A stretch of 14,607 nt of DNA from Alphaproteobacteria bacterium (GTDB lineage Bacteria > Pseudomonadota > Alphaproteobacteria > Sphingomonadales > Emcibacteraceae), in assembly GCA_013152615.1 (NCBI GenBank), contig JAADGA010000251.1:1-14607 (forward strand). Direction: 5' to 3'. Below are positions 8,471 to 14,350 of this stretch, in pieces; positions within the stretch are counted from its first letter, which is position 1, and every line of letters starts with the position of its first letter. The notes under the pieces are model-generated. The model ran no database searches. It saw nothing but the letters and a program-made list of their open reading frames with translations, and was not told the origin of the DNA. Both the position numbers and the translations under genes were made by a program.

Positions 8471-9602
8471 TAGGGTAGAGATAGATAAGATTCCGCGATA
8501 CCGGACGTGCGGTCACATTAAATGCTGCCTCCAATGCCTCTAATGTTGCCGCCTGACTCTCTATTTTGAGAATTGCCACAACCTTGATATTATCCAGTGC
8601 CGGATCGCCGATGCGGATTTCTGCCGGAAAATACCGGTTGATATCCTGAACCAGGGTTTTAAAACTTTCCCCGTTATAAATCAGCTTGCGGTCACGCCAG
8701 GCAAAAACCGTAGCGCTATCGGCGGGAAAGGCAACATTCTTCATGCCGTCATCACCAAGGACGAATTCCTGTCCCGGGGCCAGCGTCGCATCCGGCACCA
8801 TTCGGTTATCGGTGATGCTGGCCAGATGGCCATAATCCTTAACCGCAACCGACCCTGCCAGTACCGTTACGTCGCTGGTGGTGCCAATTTGGCGAATATT
8901 GAATTTAGTGCCGAGCACCCGTACCAGCCCGCCGGTCGTTATCACAAAAAACGGGCGGGTTTCGTCTCTGGCGACATTAAAAAAGACTTCACCCCGTTGC
9001 AGATAAACAATTCTCCGGTGCTGCTGAAGGTCAACCCGGATCTTTGAATTGGTATTCAGCTCCAGATGTGAGCCGTCATCAAGAATAATATCCGCCTGTT
9101 CGCCAATCTTGGTGGAATGGGTTTCCATCAGAAAAATATTGCCGTAGCGCCACCCGGTAATGCCGAGGATAACAAAGACGAGGGCCGCCGCAACCCGGTT
9201 CCGCGACCAGAATCTCCGGCTGCCCGAACGCTCTACTGGATTTTTTATTGAATTTTGGCCTGAACTCTCTACTGAACTTTCTACTGAACTCTGGCTTGAA
9301 CTCTCTACTGAATTTTGGCCTGAACTCTGGTTGGCCCCCTGTTTCAGGGCTTTCGCCATTCTGTGTTCTGCCAGTGACGTAACCGGTGTCTGTTCAGAAA
9401 GCTCACGGGCCTCACGCTCATGGGCTGGAAGACCGTCCCAGAAACCACCAATTTCCGCAAAAGCCGCCTGATGGCGCACACTCTCCCCCATCCAGCGAAC
9501 GAAGTCCGCCGACATTTGCGGCGATATCTTATCGGCGCGCATCCGCACAAACCACTCTGTGGCCGCGTCCAGTAAATTATCGTCTGTTATTTGTTCATGC
9601 AT
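8463..9602 (-). CDS. FecR-like anti-sigma regulator with a repeat-expanded linker
   Basis: The product (379 aa) is a single-pass inner-membrane protein that would hold the adjacent sigma factor and receive the signal from the STN domain. Residues about 10-60 form the cytoplasmic anti-sigma (DUF4880) region (AATEWFVRMRADKIS, FVRWMGESVRHQAAF). Residues 91-126 are nine four-residue Ser/Gln/Glu/Asn repeats. A twin-arginine-like SRRFWS (128-133) precedes one membrane segment (about 136-152). The periplasmic FecR domain runs about 165-255 (ILDDGSHLELNTNS, LQRGEVFFNVARDETRPF), and a C-terminal STN-like domain about 308-378. The family is usually about 300-330 aa, so the linker explains part of the extra length. 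ATG 9602 lies 46 bp after the sigma gene; its Shine-Dalgarno sequence is weak (AGGGT, about 10 nt upstream). The role is inferred from family and operon position. Confidence 0.92.
   Translation of the reverse strand: MHEQITDDNLLDAATEWFVRMRADKISPQMSADFVRWMGESVRHQAAFAEIGGFWDGLPAHEREARELSEQTPVTSLAEHRMAKALKQGANQSSGQNSVESSSQSSVESSVESSGQNSIKNPVERSGSRRFWSRNRVAAALVFVILGITGWRYGNIFLMETHSTKIGEQADIILDDGSHLELNTNSKIRVDLQQHRRIVYLQRGEVFFNVARDETRPFFVITTGGLVRVLGTKFNIRQIGTTSDVTVLAGSVAVKDYGHLASITDNRMVPDATLAPGQEFVLGDDGMKNVAFPADSATVFAWRDRKLIYNGESFKTLVQDINRYFPAEIRIGDPALDNIKVVAILKIESQAATLEALEAAFNVTARPVSRNLIYLYPNK
9225..9332. repeat. Nine 12-bp tandem repeats inside the fecR-like gene
   Basis: The plus-strand consensus is TGAACTCTCTAC with variants such as TGAATTTTGGCC and TGAACTCTGGCT. 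Seven units from 9249 to 9332 are clear and two (9225-9248) are degenerate. On the coding strand each unit gives four residues: NQSS, GQNS, VESS, SQSS, VESS, VESS, GQNS, IKNP, VERS. Because the period is divisible by three, gain or loss of units keeps the frame. Confidence 0.9.
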
Positions 9603-9648
9603 TTTTCTTGTTACCCTGCTACCATAGACGATCCGTATTCCGAATCCC

Positions 9649-10173
9649 TCAATTATTTCGTTTTATTTTTCGTCTGAGATGCTTGAGCGCCTGTATCATA
9701 TATTTTTCCACCATACTGACGGAAATCTGCAGTTTTTCGGCAATTTCGCTATATTTCAGATATTGTTCCCGATGCAGCAAAAAGGTCCGGCGGCATTTTT
9801 CCGGTAAATCATTCAGCGCCTGATCAAGCATGGCCAGTTCCTGACGCGCCGCCACCTGCCGGTCCGGCGGGATCGCCGCCGCCAGACTGGCCGTTCCCGC
9901 CTGGACACCATTTGTCACTTCCCGGATATATTTTTTATGATGCTGGCCCTTGCGCCGACGGTCAATGATGATATTGGTGGCGGTGCGATAAAGATAGGCG
10001 CGGGGATTTTCCATGTCGCCAAGGCCATCCCGGGTGATCAATTTCTGAAAGGCCTCCTGAAGGACATCATGGGCATCATCGGTATTCCGGGTTTTCTGCA
10101 TCAGAAATCTGAGGAAACCCTCATGATTATCCTGATACATCTGCTCAATAAAATATTTCTGGTCTTTGTTCAT
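9649..10173 (-). CDS. FecI-like extracytoplasmic-function sigma factor
   Basis: The product (174 aa) is an ECF sigma factor that directs RNA polymerase to promoters of the linked receptor genes. Sigma region 2 spans about residues 11-75 (DAHDVLQEAFQKL, then PRAYLYRTATNIIIDRRRK, the core-binding and -10 recognition helices). Region 4 spans about 115-168 (LPEKCRRTFLLHREQYLKYS and the helix-turn-helix EIAEKLQISVSMVEKYMIQAL). The length is usual for FecI-type factors, and the Asn-Ile-Asp-Arg-Arg pattern and operon partner FecR support that subgroup. The ATG at 10173 has no strong Shine-Dalgarno sequence. It is first in a minus-strand operon with the anti-sigma and two receptors and diverges from the acyl-CoA enzyme gene over 144 bp. 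Confidence 0.93.
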   Translation of the reverse strand: MNKDQKYFIEQMYQDNHEGFLRFLMQKTRNTDDAHDVLQEAFQKLITRDGLGDMENPRAYLYRTATNIIIDRRRKGQHHKKYIREVTNGVQAGTASLAAAIPPDRQVAARQELAMLDQALNDLPEKCRRTFLLHREQYLKYSEIAEKLQISVSMVEKYMIQALKHLRRKIKRNN

Positions 10174-10204
10174 AAATGTCCCGAGCCTTATGGCCTGCCC
10201 CGGA

Positions 10205-10232
10205 AGGATAGTATTTTTTTACTATTTTTCAA
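10205..10232 (-). promoter_or_regulatory. Candidate promoter of the sigma-factor gene with an inverted repeat in its spacer
   Basis: On the minus strand TTGAAA (complement of 10227-10232) and TATCCT (complement of 10205-10210) stand 16 nt apart and match a housekeeping -35/-10 pair moderately well. Between and slightly overlapping them lies the inverted repeat ATAGTA (10208-10213), six T, TACTAT (10220-10225). The arrangement would suit repression of the sigma operon; which protein binds is unknown. Confidence 0.4.
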
Positions 10233-10251
10233 GACATATCACCGTCGGGAC

Positions 10252-10279
10252 TTGATAAAATTCTACGTTAATGTAGAAT
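10252..10279 (+). promoter_or_regulatory. Candidate promoter of the bifunctional acyl-CoA enzyme gene
   Basis: TTGATA (10252-10257) and TAGAAT (10274-10279) are separated by 16 nt, each close to the sigma-70 consensus, and lie 38 nt before the ATG at 10318. The leader is therefore about 30 nt and contains the ribosome binding site TAAGGA (10306-10311). Confidence 0.55.
10260..10279. promoter_or_regulatory. 20-bp near-palindromic operator overlapping the promoter
   Basis: ATTCTACGTTAATGTAGAAT: two perfect 7-bp arms (10260-10266 and 10273-10279) around GTTAAT; 18 of 20 positions are symmetric. It covers the spacer and the whole -10 element, a classical repressor position. The size and symmetry fit a TetR-family operator, and the TetR gene at 12339-12923 is the obvious candidate, but the same site is not found in front of that gene. 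Confidence 0.6.
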
Positions 10280-10317
10280 CGAATATATCACTATTCTTGC
10301 TTGCTTAAGGAAAAAAA

Positions 10318-12336
10318 ATGAATCCTCCCGCCGTCAATAACCCGGTTTTGCTGACAACCGACCGAAAAATGCCAAAAACCATCGCCATCATCGGTGCCGG
10401 CACCATTGGTCCTGATATTGGCTATTATCTGAAAAGCGCCCTTGCTGACCTGACGCTGGTGCTGATCGACATCAATGCCGAAGCGCTCGACAAGGCCCGG
10501 GCCCGCATCCATGCTTATGTTAACAAGGGACTGAAGCGCGGCAAATTATCCCCGGCACAGGCCGAAGCGGTGCGGCAAAACCTGATCACCTCCACCGATT
10601 ATGCCGATCTCAAGGACTGTGACTGGGTGCTGGAGGCGGCAACCGAAAATCTCGAGCTGAAGAAGAAGATCTTCACCCTGATTGAGCAGCATATCCGCCC
10701 CGATGCCATTATTACGTCCAACACCAGTTCATTACCGGCAGCATGGCTATTTTCTCATCTCGACCATCCCGAACGCGCCACCGTCACCCATTTTTTCGCC
10801 CCCGCCTTCCAGAATCCGGTGGTTGAGGTCATTGACTGGGCCGGGGCCGAGCCGGCACTCATTGCCCATCTGCGCCGGTTTTTCGCCGTCACCGGCAAGG
10901 TGCCGATGGTCACCCGGGATGTGGTGTGTTTTATGCTCGACCGGATTTTTGACAACTGGTGCAATGAGGCGGCGCTGCTGCTCGATATTGCCAGTCCGGC
11001 AGAAATAGACAGTGTCGCCATGGAGCTGGTTCATGCCGGGCCGTTTTTCGTGCTTGATTTTGCCCACGGCAATCCGATCATTGTTGAAACCAACAGCGTA
11101 CAGGCCGCCGAAGAGGGCGACCATTATACCCCGGCGGCAATTTTCAACGACACCGATAAATGGAATAGCAACCCGCCCGGCACCCCCTGTGACGTCGCCC
11201 CGGAAGTGGCACAGGTCATCCGCGACCGGCTGCTCGGTATTCTCTTTTCCCAAAGCGTTGATATTCTTGACCGGAAAATCGGCTCTCCGGCCGACCTTGA
11301 TCTCGGCTGTCGGCTGGCCTTTGCCTTCAGGAAAGGGCCGCTGGCAATGATGGCGGAATTTGGCGAGGCGGAAGTTAACCGCATTCTGAAAAAATTCGCC
11401 GATTATAAAGCCGGCATGCCCCAGCCAAAAAAGCCCCTCTCTGGCTATCTGAATTTTTACCGCTCTATTGTGGTCGATGATGTTGACGGCTGTAAAGTCA
11501 TAACCCTGCGTCGGCCGGAGGCGATGAACGCCCTCCATGATCAGATGACCGATGAAATCCTGGCCGTCATCACCGAATTTGACCATGACCCGGCGGTCGC
11601 GGGATTTGTTATCACCGGATACGGCGTTCAGGCCTTCTGCGCCGGGGCCGATATTGGTAAATTCCCCGCCATGCTCGGCAACCGGCAACAAAGCATTGAC
11701 TATGCCAAACGCTGTTCGCGGCTGCTGGTTCATCTCGATACTTGCCCGAAACCGGTGGTGGCGGCGCTGAACGGACTGGCGCTCGGTGGCGGTCTGGAAC
11801 TGGCAATGCGCTGTCATGCTCTGGTCGCTGTCCGTAGTGCATGGCTGCAATTTCCGGAAATTACCCTCGGCATTGTCCCCGGCATCGGGGCGATGGTCAT
11901 TCCCTATCGCCGCTGGCCCAAAGCGGCGGCAACCTTTAACCGGATGCTGACCCGGGCCGAAAAGCTGACCGCAGTCGAGGCTCATGATATTGGCATGATC
12001 GCGGAAATTGTTGACCGGCCACAGGATCTTATTGCTGCCGCCGTCCGTCAGGTAACCGCGGCGCACGGCACGAACCATGTCATCACCGGTAAGCCGGTCA
12101 GCATTGCCGCCTTTGAACCCGGCGACTTAACCGCCGTCAGCGGACAGCGGTTGAGCCGCGAAATCATCACCATTATCGAAGGCGCGGTAACCGCCGCCGC
12201 CCGCGCAAGCTCACTGGATCAGGCGCTGGAGATTGGCTATAACGCCTTTGGCGACAGCGCCTGCACCAAGGCCGCCCGCGAAGGCATTTCAGCCTTTCAG
12301 GCCCGGCGCCAGCCTGATTTCAGCACCAGCGGTTAA
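10318..12336 (+). CDS. Bifunctional 3-hydroxyacyl-CoA dehydrogenase / enoyl-CoA hydratase (dehydrogenase-first fusion)
   Basis: The product (672 aa) should hydrate a 2-enoyl-CoA and oxidise the resulting 3-hydroxyacyl-CoA with NAD. The N-terminal half is a 3-hydroxyacyl-CoA dehydrogenase: Rossmann motif GAGTIG at 26-31, SNTSSL at 134-139, catalytic pair H158 (THFFAPAF) and E170 (NPVVEVI), then its helical C-terminal domains to about 370. The C-terminal half (about 380-640) is crotonase-like: oxyanion-hole strand CAGADIGKF, and catalytic Glu residues E494 (GGGLELAM) and E514 (FPEITLGIVPG). This order is opposite to FadB and matches fusions known from archaea such as Metallosphaera and from some bacteria. 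Asn is replaced by Ala at 161 (HFFNP becomes HFFAP) and by Asp at 208 (usual VNR becomes LDR). ATG 10318 follows TAAGGA by 6 nt; Met18 is a poorer alternative. The stop lies 2 bp from that of the convergent TetR gene. The acyl substrate is unknown. Confidence 0.92.
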   Translation: MNPPAVNNPVLLTTDRKMPKTIAIIGAGTIGPDIGYYLKSALADLTLVLIDINAEALDKARARIHAYVNKGLKRGKLSPAQAEAVRQNLITSTDYADLKDCDWVLEAATENLELKKKIFTLIEQHIRPDAIITSNTSSLPAAWLFSHLDHPERATVTHFFAPAFQNPVVEVIDWAGAEPALIAHLRRFFAVTGKVPMVTRDVVCFMLDRIFDNWCNEAALLLDIASPAEIDSVAMELVHAGPFFVLDFAHGNPIIVETNSVQAAEEGDHYTPAAIFNDTDKWNSNPPGTPCDVAPEVAQVIRDRLLGILFSQSVDILDRKIGSPADLDLGCRLAFAFRKGPLAMMAEFGEAEVNRILKKFADYKAGMPQPKKPLSGYLNFYRSIVVDDVDGCKVITLRRPEAMNALHDQMTDEILAVITEFDHDPAVAGFVITGYGVQAFCAGADIGKFPAMLGNRQQSIDYAKRCSRLLVHLDTCPKPVVAALNGLALGGGLELAMRCHALVAVRSAWLQFPEITLGIVPGIGAMVIPYRRWPKAAATFNRMLTRAEKLTAVEAHDIGMIAEIVDRPQDLIAAAVRQVTAAHGTNHVITGKPVSIAAFEPGDLTAVSGQRLSREIITIIEGAVTAAARASSLDQALEIGYNAFGDSACTKAAREGISAFQARRQPDFSTSG

Positions 12337-12338
12337 GG

Positions 12339-12923
12339 TTACCTTACGCTGATGCCGTCGAGGATAATATCGCTGTAATAGCTGCCAATCTGGTCAAGGG
12401 TCATGTCACCGTCCGACCGGTACCAGCTCGACAGGCTGTTGCATAGCCCCAATATTGAATAGACCAGCATGGCTGGCGGGGTATCGGAGCGCACGGCGCC
12501 GCACGCACATCCGCGCCGGAGCAGCCCGACCCACACCTGTTCATAGGCCTTGAACATAGTGTGGAGATGGATAAATTTCTGCTGCACCTTATCGCTACTG
12601 TTTTTCCTGATCGCCATGGCCATATGAAGATAGCTCGGATTAAACTGCTGAAGGTGATTTTTTACCCCGCACCGGATAGCTTGGGCAATATCCGGTTCCG
12701 CCACTATGATCGCCTCGAAATTCATCATCACCCGGGCAATCTGCGGTTCAATAATATCATAGAGAATATCATATCGACCCGGATAATAATAATACAGCGA
12801 TTCCCGTTTAATCCCGACGGCAGCGGCAATATCCTCAAGGGTTGTCGCCGAAAAGCCCTTGTTACAAAACAGCCGGTTGGCCTCGTGTAAAATCAGCGCC
12901 CGTCTTTTAAATTTTGTTGTCAT
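12339..12923 (-). CDS. TetR/AcrR-family transcriptional regulator, KstR2-like C-terminus
   Basis: The product (194 aa) is a one-domain TetR repressor. The DNA-binding part spans about residues 7-55, with the helix-turn-helix TTLEDIAAAVGIKRESLYYYY at 27-47. The ligand domain ends in a Ser-Ser-Trp-Tyr-Arg-Ser-Asp-Gly stretch followed by TLDQIGSYYSDIILDGI, a pattern I associate with KstR2-type regulators that answer to acyl-CoA intermediates; this is recognition by eye, not a search result. It is convergent with the acyl-CoA enzyme gene (2 bp between stops) and divergent from the MarR gene (84 bp). A role repressing the acyl-CoA enzyme through the 20-bp palindrome near 10270 is inferred. No strong Shine-Dalgarno sequence precedes the ATG at 12923. 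Confidence 0.9.
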   Translation of the reverse strand: MTTKFKRRALILHEANRLFCNKGFSATTLEDIAAAVGIKRESLYYYYPGRYDILYDIIEPQIARVMMNFEAIIVAEPDIAQAIRCGVKNHLQQFNPSYLHMAMAIRKNSSDKVQQKFIHLHTMFKAYEQVWVGLLRRGCACGAVRSDTPPAMLVYSILGLCNSLSSWYRSDGDMTLDQIGSYYSDIILDGISVR

Positions 12924-13007
12924 TGGTTAAATCTTTTTACTATTTTCTGTTATTATCACTATTTTAACTTACACTGCGCCCGGATTCCATCGCCTGACAG
13001 AGGATAA
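12924..13007. promoter_or_regulatory. Divergent TetR/MarR control region with direct and inverted repeats
   Basis: This 84-bp gap must hold promoters for both regulators. It is A/T-rich in its left two thirds. ACTATTTT occurs twice in the same orientation (12939-12946 and 12958-12965, period 19 bp), and GTTAAA (12926-12931) mirrors TTTAAC (12963-12968). The 13-mer TTTTTACTATTTT at 12934-12946 also occurs at 10216-10228 in front of the sigma gene. I could not fix a convincing -35/-10 pair. AGGA at 13001-13004 serves the MarR gene. Confidence 0.45.
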
Positions 13008-13493
13008 ATGATTGTGCCTAAAAAGATAGCCAAAGAAACTATTTCCAATGATGATGAAACCTTCCTTGATGATTTTATCCCCTATGTTATGTACCGGATC
13101 ACCAACCGGATGAATATGGACCTGCAGGAACGGCTGCGGCCGCTGAAAATAAATGTTTCGCGCTGGCGGGTATTATGCGCCCTTCACGCCCGCGATGGCC
13201 GCACCATGGGCGACCTTTGCATTTTCACCATGATGGAACAATCTTCGGTCAGCCGGGTGATTGATTCGATGGAAAAGGAAGGCCTGGTCTGCCGTCAGCT
13301 CAAGGAGAAGGATAATCGCTATGTGCTGGTTTACCTGACAGAAAAGGGCCAGAAGATATTTCATCAGGCTTCGATCCCCGCTTTTTCCCGCGAAGATATT
13401 GCCCTCAAAGGTTTTTCCGATGCCAAGCGGCAACAGCTTCTGTCGCTGTTAAATCATATATTGGAAAATATACAGGAACCTGCCGCCAAATAA
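13008..13493 (+). CDS. MarR-family transcriptional regulator
   Basis: The product (161 aa) is a winged-helix dimeric regulator. A dimerisation helix runs about 20-45 (IPYVMYRITNRMNMDLQERL), the winged helix about 50-110 with recognition helix SSVSRVIDSMEKEGLV and wing KEKDNRYVLVYLTEKG (the D-x-R of the family at 102-104), and a C-terminal dimerisation helix closes the protein. Length and layout are normal for MarR proteins. MarR regulators usually respond to small aromatic or phenolic ligands or to CoA thioesters; the ligand here is unknown. It is 20 bp upstream of the alpha/beta-hydrolase gene on the same strand, so it probably controls an operon with it. ATG 13008 is preceded by AGAGGA with only about 3 nt spacing. 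Confidence 0.92.
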   Translation: MIVPKKIAKETISNDDETFLDDFIPYVMYRITNRMNMDLQERLRPLKINVSRWRVLCALHARDGRTMGDLCIFTMMEQSSVSRVIDSMEKEGLVCRQLKEKDNRYVLVYLTEKGQKIFHQASIPAFSREDIALKGFSDAKRQQLLSLLNHILENIQEPAAK

Positions 13494-13513
13494 CAAAAAA
13501 CAAGCCATAAAAT

Positions 13514-14350
13514 ATGTCTCAACCATTATCGCGCTTTCTGATCTGTCAGGACCGGCAGATTCACTTTCTGGACTGGGGGGACCCTGACCGCGAGATGGTT
13601 GTTATCTGGCACGGGGTCACCGGCACCTGTTATGACCATGAGGAACTGGCGGCGCGACTGGCACAGGACTATCATGTGATCTGCCCGGACGCTATTGGTT
13701 GCGGCCTGTCCGACTGGACCCATGACAAAAAAAACGATCCCGGGCTGCAATTTTATGCCGCCGTCGCCCGCGACCTGCTGGCCCAGCTCGGGCCGAAATC
13801 AGTACACTGGATCGGGGCCTCCAAGGGTGGCGGTCTCGGCATGCTGCTGGCCGACATCATGACCGAATGCGACATCAGCCACCTGATACTGGATGATGTT
13901 GGCCCGGGTTTCCCCGAATGGCTCCGGCAGGCGGCGATGAAGAATATTGCCAATCCCCCCCATTTCGACAGCTTTACCGAATTTCAGTCTTACCTCGGCA
14001 AGACATTATCCCGGGGTGGCCTGAGGCTGGATGACCGCCGCTGGCGACGGCTGGCCGAAAACTGGTGCCGCCATGCGGACAACGGCCAGATAACCTTTCA
14101 GAATGACCCGGCGCTTGCCAATCAATTCAGCCTGCATGGTCAGGATTTTGATCTGTGGCCCCATTATAACAATATCACTGCCCCGACCCTGCTGATCCGC
14201 GGGGAAAAATCTATTGTCGCCGATCACGAAGTCGAAAAAATGCGCCGTCAGGGGCCGAAATGTACGGTCCATAACCGTCCCGGCGGCCATGTCAGCCTGC
14301 TTCATGAAAAACCGCTTCAGGAGGTAATTATTCGTTTTCTGAAGGAATAG
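13514..14350 (+). CDS. Alpha/beta-fold hydrolase
   Basis: The product (278 aa) belongs to the alpha/beta-hydrolase superfamily (esterases, lactonases, C-C hydrolases). The N-terminal strand and oxyanion loop WHGVTGT (32-38), the strand ending CPDAIGCGLSD (57-67), and the nucleophile elbow GASKGG with Ser103 are clear, as is the catalytic His259 in GGHVSLLHE. The usual acid after strand 7, Asp in patterns like RGExSD, appears here as RGEKSIVAD, with Ile at the expected place, so Asp237 or the Asp at 127/128 after strand 6 may act instead. No signal peptide is seen, so it should be cytoplasmic. It follows the MarR gene by 20 bp without a clear Shine-Dalgarno sequence. An ester or thioester substrate linked to the acyl-CoA genes is plausible but unproven. 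Confidence 0.88.
   Translation: MSQPLSRFLICQDRQIHFLDWGDPDREMVVIWHGVTGTCYDHEELAARLAQDYHVICPDAIGCGLSDWTHDKKNDPGLQFYAAVARDLLAQLGPKSVHWIGASKGGGLGMLLADIMTECDISHLILDDVGPGFPEWLRQAAMKNIANPPHFDSFTEFQSYLGKTLSRGGLRLDDRRWRRLAENWCRHADNGQITFQNDPALANQFSLHGQDFDLWPHYNNITAPTLLIRGEKSIVADHEVEKMRRQGPKCTVHNRPGGHVSLLHEKPLQEVIIRFLKE

Noticed and set aside
10296..10306. CTTGCTT repeats upstream of the acyl-CoA gene as a KstR2 operator half-site
   Set aside because: The matching inverted half (AAGCAAG) is missing, and the stretch overlaps the ribosome binding site; it is not enough for a site.
10747..12078. Long open frame (443 codons) on the minus strand opposite the acyl-CoA enzyme gene
   Set aside because: Its residues show no recognisable domain, it lacks a ribosome binding site, and the plus-strand frame carries unmistakable catalytic motifs. 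It is a shadow frame.
12334..12346. TAAGGTTACCTTA palindrome spanning two convergent stop codons
   Set aside because: It is short, has no T run, and arises largely from the two stop contexts; it is not a credible terminator or operator.
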